Assembly: GCA_964402405.1 (NCBI GenBank)
Contig: CAYOCE010000036.1
Location: forward strand, 1 to 14,560
DNA length: 14,560 nucleotides
Origin: CAYOCE01 sp964402405
Lineage (GTDB): Bacteria > Pseudomonadota > Alphaproteobacteria > UBA7879
Reading direction: 5' to 3'
In this document: positions 1 to 7,298 of the stretch, piece by piece
Numbering within the stretch: the stretch's first letter is position 1
How the letters are laid out: the number at the start of each line of letters is the position of its first letter
The notes under the pieces: generated by a model
Told to the model about the DNA's origin: nothing
The model's database searches: none
What the model saw: only the letters and a program-made list of their open reading frames with translations
Position numbers and translations under genes: made by a program

Positions 1-54
1 CGTGAAGGTGGTAGAACCGTCGGCGCGGGCGTTGTTGCCAAAATTATTGAATAA
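1..54 (+). CDS. tuf: Elongation factor Tu, 3' end only (partial)
   Basis: The first 17 codons read REGGRTVGAGVVAKIIE followed by TAA, which is the highly conserved C-terminus of EF-Tu (domain 3), the GTPase that delivers aminoacyl-tRNA to the ribosomal A site. The rest of the gene lies upstream of the window. EF-Tu immediately before rpsJ is the usual str-to-S10 operon junction in alphaproteobacteria. A hairpin terminator follows the stop codon directly, so tuf probably ends a transcription unit, at least partly. Confidence 0.95.
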   Translation, partial: REGGRTVGAGVVAKIIE

Positions 55-60
55 ATCTGT

Positions 61-99
61 AGAAGAAGAGTACCCTCATCGGAGGGTATTCTTCTTTTT
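61..99 (+). terminator. Intrinsic terminator between tuf and rpsJ
   Basis: Bases 61-77 pair with 82-98 around a 4-nt loop (78-81), giving about 17 pairs including two G-T wobbles. The core CTACCC-type arm (71-77) pairs perfectly with GAGGGTA (82-88). The 3' arm runs straight into a T-rich stretch (95-99). This is a classical Rho-independent terminator shape, 6 nt after the tuf stop and 26 nt before the rpsJ start. It may act as a partial terminator or attenuator for the ribosomal cluster, since almost no room remains for a promoter before rpsJ. Confidence 0.85.
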
Positions 100-125
100 A
101 CATTACATTATTGTAGGTAGTAAAA

Positions 126-434
126 ATGGAAGCACAAGTTATTAGAATTAGACTAAAGGCATTTGACAACCGTATGTTGGATCAGTCTGCCCATGAGATC
201 GTTGATACGGCTAAACGTACAGGGGCTGTTGTTCGAGGGCCTGTGCCACTCCCAACAATGATCAATAAGTTTACGGTGAACCGTTCTCCCCACATTGATA
301 AAAAATCAAGGGAGCAGTTTGAAATCAGGACCCACAAGCGGGTTTTGGATATTTTGGATTGGACACCCCAAACGGTGGATGCCCTAATGAAATTAGAATT
401 AGCGTCCGGTGTGGACGTTGAAATTAAGCTTTAA
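126..434 (+). CDS. rpsJ: 30S ribosomal protein S10
   Basis: 102-residue protein of normal length for S10, a 30S head protein that in many bacteria also pairs with NusB in transcription antitermination. The hallmark stretch VVRGPVPLPT (about residues 35-44) and the C-terminal VDALMKLELASGVDVEIKL are typical of the family. The ATG is preceded by a modest AGG-type ribosome site (TAGGTAG, about 114-120). It is first in the S10-type block; rplC follows after 22 nt. Confidence 0.98.
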   Translation: MEAQVIRIRLKAFDNRMLDQSAHEIVDTAKRTGAVVRGPVPLPTMINKFTVNRSPHIDKKSREQFEIRTHKRVLDILDWTPQTVDALMKLELASGVDVEIKL

Positions 435-456
435 GTTTTTTTGAAGGAGCTTTAAA

Positions 457-1089
457 ATGCGGTCAGGATTGATTGCTGAAAAGGTTGGAATGTCCCGTGT
501 ATTTACAGCGGATGGCGAGCATATTCCAGTCACAGTATTGCGTGTAGATAATTGTCAAGTAATAGACCATATGACCCAAGAAAGAAACGGCTACAAGGCT
601 GTGCAAATTGGGAGTGGACAACAGAAGGCTAAATCTGTTACAAAGCCTATGCGTGGTCTTTTTGCCAAGGCAAAAGTAGAACCCAAGAAGAATTTGAAAG
701 AATTTCGAGTATCTGAGGAAAATCTTTTGCCTATTGGCCAGTCTATTACTGTTGATCATTTTGCTGAAGGGCAATTGGTTGATGTGACAGGCGTTTCCAT
801 TGGTAAGGGATTCATGGGGGCCATGAGGCGTTGGAACTTTGGTGGGCTTCGGGCCAGCCATGGTGTTTCCGTTTCTCACCGTTCCCACGGGTCCACAGGA
901 CAATGTCAGGATCCAGGTAAAGTTTTCAAAGGAAAAAAAATGGCTGGACATTGGGGTCACGAGAAGGTAACCATATTAAACTTAAAGGTTGTCAAGACAG
1001 AGCTCGAAGGAGGGCTGATCTTGGTCAAGGGTGCGGTTCCTGGTCCTAAAGGGTCTATCGTTTATGTGCGGGATGCTGTTAAAGCTTAA
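457..1089 (+). CDS. rplC: 50S ribosomal protein L3
   Basis: 210 residues, normal for L3, an early 23S rRNA binder whose long loop reaches towards the peptidyl-transferase centre. The conserved loop with GQCQDPGKVFKGKKMAGHWG (about residues 148-167) is present; Gln149 or Gln151 is the likely counterpart of the glutamine methylated by PrmB in E. coli (family knowledge, not shown here). An AAGGAG ribosome site at 444-449 fixes the ATG. Unlike the rest of the block, it is followed by a 146-nt AT-rich gap before rplD. Confidence 0.98.
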   Translation: MRSGLIAEKVGMSRVFTADGEHIPVTVLRVDNCQVIDHMTQERNGYKAVQIGSGQQKAKSVTKPMRGLFAKAKVEPKKNLKEFRVSEENLLPIGQSITVDHFAEGQLVDVTGVSIGKGFMGAMRRWNFGGLRASHGVSVSHRSHGSTGQCQDPGKVFKGKKMAGHWGHEKVTILNLKVVKTELEGGLILVKGAVPGPKGSIVYVRDAVKA

Positions 1090-1235
1090 GGCATAAGGCG
1101 ATTTTGTCTTTTTTGATATTGTAATCAAGAAAGATAAATGCTTTGATAAGTCTGAAAATTTTAAGTTTTTTTAGGTTATCAGGCAGTTTTTTGTAAATTA
1201 CGTGTGTTTTAAATTTAAAGTAAAGGTTTGTAGCC
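1090..1235 (+). other. 146-nt AT-rich intergenic gap between rplC and rplD
   Basis: This spacer is far longer than the other gaps inside the S10-type block (0-24 nt) and clearly richer in A and T than the flanking genes. I see no ORF that looks real. Weak -35-like TTGATA boxes occur at 1113-1118 and 1143-1148, but neither has a convincing -10 box at 16-18 nt. A loose foldback pairs GATAA (1145-1149) with TTATC (1176-1180), with runs of A and T between. An AAAGG ribosome site for rplD lies at 1222-1226. It may hold an internal promoter or a leader for rplD; the sequence alone does not settle this. Confidence 0.6.
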
Positions 1236-1856
1236 ATGAAGTGGCCTCTTAAAAATTTAAGCAACCAAGAAGTTGGTCAAGTTGAGTTATCGGAAGATTT
1301 GTTTGGGCGCGCTGTGCGTTCTGATATCCTTCATCGTGTTGTTAGATGGCAATTGGCCAAGGCGCGTGCAGGAACTCATCAAACAAAAACAATTTCCATG
1401 ATTAGTGGAACAACCAAGAAGCCTTATAAGCAAAAAGGAACAGGTAATGCTCGTCAGGGTAGCCTTCGGTCCCCACAATTTAGGGGTGGTGCTACTATTT
1501 TTGGACCCGTGTCCCGTAGCCATGCCTATAGCTTGCCTAAGAAAGTTCGTAAACTTGGACTTAAACAGGCGCTCTCTTCCAAGCTTCAAAATCAAGAACT
1601 TGTTATTGTCGACCATCTAAAGCTCTCCGATCCAAAAACAGCTCAATTAATCAAGAAAATCCAAAGCAATGGATGGGAATCTGCCTTGTTTTTGGATGGA
1701 ACAGTAGTGGATGAAAACTTTGCAAAGGCAAGTGCCAATATCGTCGGTATCGATGTTTTGCCGCAGCAGGGTGCCAATGTGTACAGCATTCTAAAGCGTA
1801 AGTATTTAGTATTGTCTAAAGATGCCCTTGATCATTTGGAGGCGCGATTAAAATGA
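1236..1856 (+). CDS. rplD: 50S ribosomal protein L4
   Basis: 206 residues, usual for L4, which lines the nascent-peptide exit tunnel and in E. coli represses its own S10 operon. The extended tunnel loop is clear at about residues 59-85 (KKPYKQKGTGNARQGSLRSP, then QFRGG), and the globular RNA-binding part follows. The start has an AAAGG site about 10 nt upstream. The stop codon overlaps the rplW start in an ATGA arrangement, so the two are probably translationally coupled. The long leader before this gene is unusual given L4's regulatory role elsewhere. Confidence 0.98.
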   Translation: MKWPLKNLSNQEVGQVELSEDLFGRAVRSDILHRVVRWQLAKARAGTHQTKTISMISGTTKKPYKQKGTGNARQGSLRSPQFRGGATIFGPVSRSHAYSLPKKVRKLGLKQALSSKLQNQELVIVDHLKLSDPKTAQLIKKIQSNGWESALFLDGTVVDENFAKASANIVGIDVLPQQGANVYSILKRKYLVLSKDALDHLEARLK

Positions 1857-2167
1857 GTAAAAAGATGACACCAGCCATTACACCCAAGACCTATGATGTG
1901 ATTATGTACCCCATTATCACCGAAAAGACCACATTGCTCGGGGCCAATAACCAGTACGTTTTCCGTGTTGGTAAAACGGCAACGAAGCCTGAAATTAAGG
2001 CAGCCGTAGAGGTGCTTTTTAAGGTGAGTGTAACGAAGGTTAATACCCTCGTTCAAAAAGGGAAAACTAAGCGTTTTAAAGGGCGTTTAGGACAGAGAAG
2101 TGATATTAAAAAGGCAATTGTAACCTTAAAGCAAGGAAACACAATTGACGTAGCGGTGGGAATTTAA
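1853..2167 (+). CDS. rplW: 50S ribosomal protein L23
   Basis: 104 residues. L23 sits at the tunnel exit and docks trigger factor and SRP. The core motif YPIITEKTT (about residues 19-27) and the later KGKTKRFKGRLGQRSDIKKA (about 69-88) are family signatures. The N-terminus carries about ten residues before the conserved core. I keep the upstream ATG because GGAGG (1838-1842) is correctly spaced from it and it overlaps the rplD stop by 4 nt. A second ATG at 1865 is a less likely start. Confidence 0.97.
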   Translation: MSKKMTPAITPKTYDVIMYPIITEKTTLLGANNQYVFRVGKTATKPEIKAAVEVLFKVSVTKVNTLVQKGKTKRFKGRLGQRSDIKKAIVTLKQGNTIDVAVGI

Positions 2168-2168
2168 A

Positions 2169-2999
2169 ATGGCATTAAAATATTTTAAACCAGTAACATC
2201 TTCGACTAGGCAGCTTGTATTAGTTGATAAATCAGGTTTGTGGAAGGGTGATCCTGTTAAAAGTTTGACAGTGGGTCTTACCAAATCTGGTGGTCGTAAT
2301 AACTTGGGACGCATCACAGCCTTTCACAAGGGTGGTGGACACAAGCGTAAATATCGTTTGGTGGATTTCAAACGCCGCAAGCTAGATATGGTTGCAACGG
2401 TTGAGCGTTTTGAATACGATCCCAACCGGACAGCATTTTTGGCTTTGATTAAATATGAAGATGGTGAGCTTAGCTACATCTTGGCGCCACAACGTTTGGC
2501 AATTGGGGACAAGGTTGTTTCTAGTGCTAAGGCGGATATCAAGCCTGGCAACACGTTGCCGCTTGCGAATATTCCTGTGGGAACCATTATTCACAATGTG
2601 GAAATGAAGCCCGGCAAGGGGGGGCAGTTGGCTCGTTCGGCAGGGACCTATGCCCAGTATGTGGGACGTGATCTCGGGTATGCATTGATTCGATTGAACT
2701 CAGGTGAAGTACGCATGATTCGGTTGGAATGCTTCGCAACGGTGGGTGCAGTTTCCAATGCGGATCAAAAAAACATTAGTCTTTCGAAGGCAGGTCGTAG
2801 TCGTTGGTTGGGCCGTAGGCCTGTTGTTCGTGGTGTTGCCATGAACCCAGTCGATCACCCTCATGGAGGCGGTGAAGGACGTACGTCCGGAGGTCGTCAC
2901 CCAGTAACGCCATGGGGTAAATGCACCAAGGGTAAGAAGACGCGTGACAAGAACAAGCCTTCTAGTAAATTTATTGTTAATCGTCGTAAGAAGAAATAA
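2169..2999 (+). CDS. rplB: 50S ribosomal protein L2
   Basis: 276 residues, normal for L2, a primary 23S rRNA binder near the peptidyl-transferase centre and subunit bridge B7b. The signature VDHPHGGGEGRTSGGRHP (about 228-245) is intact, including His230, which corresponds to the essential His229 of the E. coli protein. The basic N-terminal motif GRITAFHKGGGHKRKYR (about 47-63) is also typical, and the tail ends in NRRKKK. It begins 1 nt after rplW; its ribosome site (GGTGGGA, overlapping the end of rplW) is weak, so coupling is likely. Confidence 0.98.
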   Translation: MALKYFKPVTSSTRQLVLVDKSGLWKGDPVKSLTVGLTKSGGRNNLGRITAFHKGGGHKRKYRLVDFKRRKLDMVATVERFEYDPNRTAFLALIKYEDGELSYILAPQRLAIGDKVVSSAKADIKPGNTLPLANIPVGTIIHNVEMKPGKGGQLARSAGTYAQYVGRDLGYALIRLNSGEVRMIRLECFATVGAVSNADQKNISLSKAGRSRWLGRRPVVRGVAMNPVDHPHGGGEGRTSGGRHPVTPWGKCTKGKKTRDKNKPSSKFIVNRRKKK

Positions 3000-3011
3000 G
3001 GAGTAATTAAA

Positions 3012-3290
3012 GTGGCACGTTCAGTCTGGAAAGGTCCTTTTATCGATGGATATCTGCTAAAGAAAGCAGAGGCAGCCCGTGCATCTGGGCGTAAAGATGT
3101 GATTAAAATTTGGTCGCGTAGATCCACCATTCTTCCTCACTTTGTGGGGGTAACGTTTGGGGTTCACAATGGGCGTAAATTTGTACCTGTTTCTGTGAAT
3201 GAAGAAATGATTGGTCATAAGTTTGGCGAATTCTCTCCCACTAGGACATACCATGGTCACGGGGCAGATAAAAAGGCAAAAAGAGGATAA
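3012..3290 (+). CDS. rpsS: 30S ribosomal protein S19
   Basis: 92 residues, the standard S19 size; a 30S head protein that contacts S13 and the A-site finger of the large subunit. Motifs RSVWKGPFIDGYLLKK (3-18), IKIWSRRSTILPHFVG and GHKFGEFSPTRTYHGH are all conserved. It starts with GTG; a strong AAGGAG at 2998-3003 overlaps the rplB stop codon and fixes this start. Only 2 nt separate it from rplV. Confidence 0.98.
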   Translation: MARSVWKGPFIDGYLLKKAEAARASGRKDVIKIWSRRSTILPHFVGVTFGVHNGRKFVPVSVNEEMIGHKFGEFSPTRTYHGHGADKKAKRG

Positions 3291-3292
3291 TT

Positions 3293-3673
3293 ATGGGAAA
3301 GCAATCAACACCTAGGGCTTTGAGCGATCACCAGGCAATTGCCAAAGGTAATCGTATTCGTACATCTCCTAGAAAACTAAATTTAGTCGCGGGATTAATC
3401 AGGGGTAAGTCTGTTCAGCAGGCTTTAGCTGTCTTGAAATTTTCCAAGCGTCGTATCTCGGAAGAGGTTTCTAAGGTTTTGATTTCAGCCATCGCAAATG
3501 CTGAAAATAATCATGGATTAGATATCGACACCTTATATGTATCCGAAGCTTCCGTTGGAAAAGCTTTGGTAATGAAAAGGTTTATGCCCAGGGCCAGGGG
3601 TCGCGCGGGGAAAATTGAAAAATTCTTTAGTAATATTCGTATTGTTGTCAGCGAACGCAAGGAGATCGCATAA
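3293..3673 (+). CDS. rplV: 50S ribosomal protein L22
   Basis: 126 residues. L22 contacts all 23S domains and its beta-hairpin narrows the peptide exit tunnel. The hairpin sequence MPRARGRAGKIEK (about 98-110) is intact, with no insertions or deletions of the kind known to give macrolide resistance. A 15-20 residue N-terminal segment precedes the conserved IRTSPRKLNLVAGLIRGK, as in other alphaproteobacteria. The GAGGA ribosome site lies at 3283-3287. Its stop overlaps the rpsC start by one base (TAATG). Confidence 0.97.
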   Translation: MGKQSTPRALSDHQAIAKGNRIRTSPRKLNLVAGLIRGKSVQQALAVLKFSKRRISEEVSKVLISAIANAENNHGLDIDTLYVSEASVGKALVMKRFMPRARGRAGKIEKFFSNIRIVVSERKEIA

Positions 3674-4350
3674 TGGGTCAAAAAGTAAATCCAATTGGTT
3701 TCCGTCTAAAGATAAATCGGACATGGGATTCACGGTGGTACGCGGATGAGAACTACGCTGATTATTTGAAGCAAGATGTGAATATTCGTAAGTATATTTT
3801 TGAGCATTTCAAGCAAGCGGCCATATCCAAGGTTGTGATTGAAAGACCAGCGAAGAAAGCGGTTGTGACAATTCACACGGCGCGTCCCGGTATCCTGATC
3901 GGTAAAAAAGGGACGGATATTGAAAAGATGAAAAAAGGCTTGGAGAAAGTTGCAGGCGCGGAAGTTGCCCTTAACGTAATGGAAATTCGCAAGCCTGAGC
4001 TTGATTCTAGATTGGTTGCTGAGGGTATTGCTCAACAGTTAGAGCGTCGTATTCCTTTTAGGCGTGCTATGAAGCGGGCGGTTCAATCTGCCATGCGACT
4101 TGGGGCTGGCGGAATCCGGGTTAACTGTTCTGGTAGGCTTGGTGGGGCAGAAATTGCCCGTATTGAGTGGTACCGCGAAGGTCGCGTGCCGCTCCATACC
4201 CTAAGGGCTGATATTGACTATGGCACGGCCACTGCCTTTACAACCTATGGTACCTGTGGCATTAAGGTTTGGATCTACAAGGGCGAGATTATGGATCATG
4301 ATTCCATGGCTCAGGATCGGCGCTCAAAAGAAAATTTGGTCAGTCGTTAA
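3673..4350 (+). CDS. rpsC: 30S ribosomal protein S3
   Basis: 225 residues, normal for S3, part of the mRNA entry site and helicase activity of the 30S subunit. The N-terminal GQKVNPIGFRL is diagnostic. A type II KH domain with the IGKKG loop lies at 76-80, and the C-terminal domain carries GGIRVNCSGRLGGAEIAR and the conserved basic residues at the entry channel. An AAGGAG at 3659-3664 and the TAATG overlap with rplV define the start. Confidence 0.98.
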   Translation: MGQKVNPIGFRLKINRTWDSRWYADENYADYLKQDVNIRKYIFEHFKQAAISKVVIERPAKKAVVTIHTARPGILIGKKGTDIEKMKKGLEKVAGAEVALNVMEIRKPELDSRLVAEGIAQQLERRIPFRRAMKRAVQSAMRLGAGGIRVNCSGRLGGAEIARIEWYREGRVPLHTLRADIDYGTATAFTTYGTCGIKVWIYKGEIMDHDSMAQDRRSKENLVSR

Positions 4351-4374
4351 GAGTTGATTTGATAGGAAACGAAG

Positions 4375-4791
4375 ATGTTAAGTCCAAAGAAAACAAAATT
4401 TCGCAAGGCCTTTAAGGGGCGTATTCATGGCATGGCCAAAGGGGGAACATCCCTCAGTTTTGGGTCATTTGGCTTGAAGGCAACAACCCCAGGTCGTGTA
4501 ACAGCAAGACAAATCGAGGCGGCGCGACGGGCGATTACCCGTTATCTGCGTCGTGCAGGACGTGTGTGGATCCGTATTTTCCCAGATGTGCCTGTTTCTC
4601 AGAAACCGGCCGAAGTTCGTCAGGGTAAGGGTAAAGGAAATCCAGAGTTTTGGGTTTCTCGGGTTCACCCAGGTAGAATTATGTTTGAGATTGATGGCGT
4701 TAGCTCTGAAATGGCAGAAAGAGCTTGCGAACTTGCAGCAGCTAAGCTATGTGTAAGATCTCGTTTCGTAGCACGCCATGATGCGTCGTAA
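4375..4791 (+). CDS. rplP: 50S ribosomal protein L16
   Basis: 138 residues. L16 orders helices around the A site and contacts tRNA. The N-terminal MLSPKKTKFRKAFKGR, the motif TARQIEAARRAITRYLRRAG (44-63) and VRQGKGKGNPEFWVSRVHPG (81-100) are canonical. Arg82 corresponds to E. coli Arg81, the residue hydroxylated by YcfD/RoxA; whether a hydroxylase exists here cannot be told from this window. An AGGAAA ribosome site lies about 10 nt upstream. It follows rpsC after 24 nt. Confidence 0.98.
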   Translation: MLSPKKTKFRKAFKGRIHGMAKGGTSLSFGSFGLKATTPGRVTARQIEAARRAITRYLRRAGRVWIRIFPDVPVSQKPAEVRQGKGKGNPEFWVSRVHPGRIMFEIDGVSSEMAERACELAAAKLCVRSRFVARHDAS

Positions 4792-4803
4792 AGGACAAGA
4801 AAA

Positions 4804-5001
4804 ATGAAAGTAGCAGAAGTTAGAACAAAGGATATAAAAGACTTGCAAAAGTTGGTACTTGATTGTAAACGTGAATTATTTAATTTACGCTTTCAGAAAG
4901 CACAAGGTCAATTAACAAATACCGCGCGGGTTCGTGAGGTGCGTCGCACAATAGCGCGTACTCATACCATTTTGCAAGAGCGCAAAACCAGTAAAAATTA
5001 A
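4804..5001 (+). CDS. rpmC: 50S ribosomal protein L29
   Basis: 65 residues, a short two-helix protein beside L23 at the tunnel exit. The central LFNLRFQKAQGQLTNTARVR (about 26-45) and the following VRRTIARTHT segment are characteristic. An AAAGGA site at 4790-4795, overlapping the rplP stop, precedes the ATG. It sits between L16 and S17, as in nearly all bacteria. Confidence 0.97.
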   Translation: MKVAEVRTKDIKDLQKLVLDCKRELFNLRFQKAQGQLTNTARVREVRRTIARTHTILQERKTSKN

Positions 5002-5017
5002 GGTATAAGGAAGTATC

Positions 5018-5314
5018 ATGCCACGTAGAATATTGAAGGGTGTTGTTGTTAGTGATAAATGTGACAAGACAGTTACTGTAAAGGTTGAACGTCGTGTCAT
5101 GCACCCTACGTACAAAAAGTATGTAACGCATTCCAAGAAATATGCAACCCATGATGAGGCTAATACAGCCAAGACGGGGGATGTGGTTCTTATTAGGGAA
5201 TCTCGGCCTCTCTCAAAAACAAAGAGATGGGAGCTTACAGAAGTTGTGAGCGTGGCAAAGGATATGTCAGTTGCTGTGGGTGAAAATCCTCTGGCAGATA
5301 TTATAAAGGGTTAA
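5018..5314 (+). CDS. rpsQ: 30S ribosomal protein S17
   Basis: 98 residues. S17 is a primary 16S rRNA-binding OB-fold protein important for 30S body assembly. The motifs GVVVSDKCDKTVTVKVER (about 8-25), HPTYKKYVTHSKKYATHDE and GDVVLIRESRPLSKTKRWEL are canonical. It is longer than the E. coli protein (84 residues) owing to an extra segment after the core, about residues 80-98, ending LADIIKG. An AAGGAA site precedes the ATG. It closes the S10-type block; rplN follows after 4 nt. Confidence 0.97.
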   Translation: MPRRILKGVVVSDKCDKTVTVKVERRVMHPTYKKYVTHSKKYATHDEANTAKTGDVVLIRESRPLSKTKRWELTEVVSVAKDMSVAVGENPLADIIKG

Positions 5315-5318
5315 ACAA

Positions 5319-5687
5319 ATGATACAAATGCAAACAAGGTTGGAGGTCGCTGATAATTCAGGTGCCCGCTCTATCCAATGCATTAAGGTTTTAGGTGGAT
5401 CAAAAAGGAAAACGGCCTCTGTAGGCGATGTGATCGTTGTATCCATTAAAGAGGCAATCCCTAATGGCAAAATTAAAAAAGGAACGGTACACAAGGCGGT
5501 CATCGTTCGTACACGTAAGGGTATTCATCGGGCAGATGGATCTGAGATTCGCTTTGATACCAATGCAGCTGTGATCATTAACGCCCAGGGAGAGCCCGTA
5601 GGCACCCGTATTTTTGGACCCGTGACGCGTGAGTTGCGGTATAAAAATTTCATGAAAATTATTTCACTAGCACCGGAGGTTTTGTAA
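5319..5687 (+). CDS. rplN: 50S ribosomal protein L14
   Basis: 122 residues, the exact usual length. L14 forms intersubunit bridge B8 with 16S rRNA and is the docking site of the silencing factor RsfS. MIQMQTRLEVADNSGARSIQ at the N-terminus, KAVIVRTRKG and the closing ARIF-type GTRIFGPVTRELR are all conserved. The start is set by AAGGG (about 5306-5310), inside the end of rpsQ. Its stop overlaps the rplX start by one base (TAATG). Confidence 0.98.
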   Translation: MIQMQTRLEVADNSGARSIQCIKVLGGSKRKTASVGDVIVVSIKEAIPNGKIKKGTVHKAVIVRTRKGIHRADGSEIRFDTNAAVIINAQGEPVGTRIFGPVTRELRYKNFMKIISLAPEVL

Positions 5688-6004
5688 TGGCAGATCGTTG
5701 GCGTATAAAAAAAGGTGACAAGGTCATCGTTAGAACAGGTCGCGACAAAGGTAAGGTTGGCGAGGTTCTTCAGGTGCTACGTGAGGAAAGACGTGTTGTT
5801 GTAAAGGGTGTGAATGTGGTCAAGCGCCACACGCGTCCAACACAGACTCAGGCCGGTGGTATTATTCAGAAAGAACTTGCGATCCATGTATCCAATGTGG
5901 CGCATCTTGATCCTGAAAATGGCAAGGCTACCCGTGTGGGTGTTAAGTTTTTGGAAAGTGGCGAAAAAGTTCGCTATGCCAAAGTATCTGGCAAATTGAT
6001 TTAA
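5687..6004 (+). CDS. rplX: 50S ribosomal protein L24
   Basis: 105 residues. L24 is an assembly-initiator protein that binds the 5' domain of 23S rRNA and lies near the tunnel exit. An N-terminal KOW/SH3-like motif is visible at about 8-28 (KKGDKVIVRTGRDKGKVGEV), followed by the conserved KGVNVVKRHTRPTQTQAGGI. A perfect GGAGG at 5675-5679 precedes the TAATG overlap with rplN, so initiation here should be efficient. Confidence 0.98.
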   Translation: MADRWRIKKGDKVIVRTGRDKGKVGEVLQVLREERRVVVKGVNVVKRHTRPTQTQAGGIIQKELAIHVSNVAHLDPENGKATRVGVKFLESGEKVRYAKVSGKLI

Positions 6005-6019
6005 GTAAAAGGTATACAG

Positions 6020-6559
6020 ATGTCGCGTTTTAGAACATTATACAACGAAGCAATCAAGCCAAGTTTGATTAAGGAATTTGACCTTAAGAATCCTATGCAG
6101 GTGCCAAAGCTTGAGAAGATTGTTTTGAACATTGGTGTGGGCGAAGGATCCAAGGATTCTAAAAAGGTTGATGCCGCCCTTCAAGATTTGATGATTATCG
6201 CAGGACAAAAGCCTGTTTTAACCAAGGCTCGTCAATCCATCGCTGGATTTAAGATCCGAGAAGGGATGAATTTGGGTTGTAAGGTGACATTGCGCGGGGA
6301 AAGAATGTATGAATTCCTTGATCGGTTGATCACAATCGCCATGCCACGGATCCGAGATTTTCGAGGCGTGCCCCATCGTAGCTTTGATGGACAAGGAAAT
6401 TACTCCTTGGGTCTTAAGGAGCAGATTGTATTTCCTGAAATTGACTATGATAAAGTTGATCAGATCAGGGGTATGGATATTACCATTGTGACTACATCTA
6501 ATAACAATCAACACGCTAAAGCGCTGCTCGCAGCCTTTGGTATGCCATTTGCAAAGTAA
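6020..6559 (+). CDS. rplE: 50S ribosomal protein L5
   Basis: 179 residues, typical. L5 binds 5S rRNA with L18 and contacts the P-site tRNA and S13 across the subunit interface. Motifs: MQVPKLEKIVLNIGVGEGSKDSK (about 26-48), GQKPVLTKARQSIAGFKIREG, and the RIRDFRGVP to FDGQGNYSLGLKEQIVFPEI region. An AAAAGG site precedes the ATG. The rplX-rplE junction is where S8 represses the spc operon in E. coli; here the gap is only 15 nt and I see no obvious equivalent structure. Confidence 0.98.
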   Translation: MSRFRTLYNEAIKPSLIKEFDLKNPMQVPKLEKIVLNIGVGEGSKDSKKVDAALQDLMIIAGQKPVLTKARQSIAGFKIREGMNLGCKVTLRGERMYEFLDRLITIAMPRIRDFRGVPHRSFDGQGNYSLGLKEQIVFPEIDYDKVDQIRGMDITIVTTSNNNQHAKALLAAFGMPFAK

Positions 6560-6569
6560 CGAGGAAAAC

Positions 6570-6875
6570 ATGGCTAAGAAAAGTTTAGTTGAGAATAACA
6601 AACATAAGGCAGACCTGATTAAGAAATATAAGGCTCGTCGGGATCGCCTGAAGAAGGTTGTTTATAATAAGGAAACAACGGCTGAGGATCGGTTTAAGAC
6701 TGTTATAAAATTGGCGTCCTTGCCTCGTAATGGGGCAGCCAATCGCTTTAGAAATCGTTGTGAGCTTTCGGGACGTCCTAGGGGCGTGTATCGTAAGTTG
6801 AAGATGTCCAGAATTGCGCTACGCACGCTGGCATCTGAAGGATTAATCCCTGGCATGACAAAGTCCAGTTGGTAG
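6570..6875 (+). CDS. rpsN: 30S ribosomal protein S14, zinc-free long form
   Basis: 101 residues starting MAKKSLVENN. The reading frame is open 33 nt further upstream to an ATG inside rplE, but GAGG at 6561-6564 and family alignment place the start at 6570. S14 is a 30S head protein. This is the long zinc-independent (C-minus) form: the usual CxxC pairs are absent and only one cysteine occurs (RNRCELSGRPRG). The C-terminal LRTLASEGLIPGMTKSSW is canonical. Confidence 0.97.
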   Translation: MAKKSLVENNKHKADLIKKYKARRDRLKKVVYNKETTAEDRFKTVIKLASLPRNGAANRFRNRCELSGRPRGVYRKLKMSRIALRTLASEGLIPGMTKSSW

Positions 6876-6889
6876 AAGGAGCATAAAAA

Positions 6890-7288
6890 ATGTCAATGTC
6901 TGATCCTATTTCTGATTTGATCACCCGTATTCGTAATGCCCAAAGGAATCGTCAAATGACGGTTGAATGTTTGGGATCCAACATGGCGATTCGGATTTTA
7001 GATGTATTGCAAGACGAAGGATATATTGCAGGATTTAGGCGTGTAGATGTACGTCCTGGTGTTTCAAAAATCATTGTTGATTTGAAATACTATGAAAATC
7101 AACCGTCGATCCACACCATTAAACGTGTTTCTAAGCCAGGGTGTCGTGTATATTCTGCGATTAACTCTATGCGGAAGGTCTCTAATGGATTGGGCATCTC
7201 TGTTGTGTCTACTTCCAAAGGGGTTATGTCAGATACGAAGGCCCATGCTTTAAAGGTCGGCGGCGAAGTATTGTTTCAAGTATTTTAA
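6890..7288 (+). CDS. rpsH: 30S ribosomal protein S8
   Basis: 132 residues. S8 is a primary 16S rRNA binder that organises the central domain; in E. coli it also represses the spc operon. The N-terminal SDPISDLITRIRNAQ and the C-terminal GLGISVVSTSKGVMSD to GGEVLFQVF are diagnostic. The first ATG (6890) is 8 nt downstream of a strong AAGGAG (6876-6881), so it is preferred over the in-frame ATG two codons later, where many homologues start. Confidence 0.98.
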   Translation: MSMSDPISDLITRIRNAQRNRQMTVECLGSNMAIRILDVLQDEGYIAGFRRVDVRPGVSKIIVDLKYYENQPSIHTIKRVSKPGCRVYSAINSMRKVSNGLGISVVSTSKGVMSDTKAHALKVGGEVLFQVF

Positions 7289-7298
7289 GGTAGGCAAA

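Noticed and set aside
463..960. Long minus-strand ORF (165 codons) opposite rplC
   Set aside because: It lies entirely antisense to a clearly conserved gene, and the product has no recognisable domain; typical antisense shadow.
6005..6019. An S8-binding regulatory hairpin at the rplX-rplE junction as in E. coli
   Set aside because: The gap is only 15 nt and I could not identify the expected stem in it or at the rplE start.
6537..6569. An 11-residue N-terminal extension of S14 starting inside rplE
   Set aside because: The GAGG ribosome site at 6561-6564 and the family N-terminus MAKKS both support the start at 6570.
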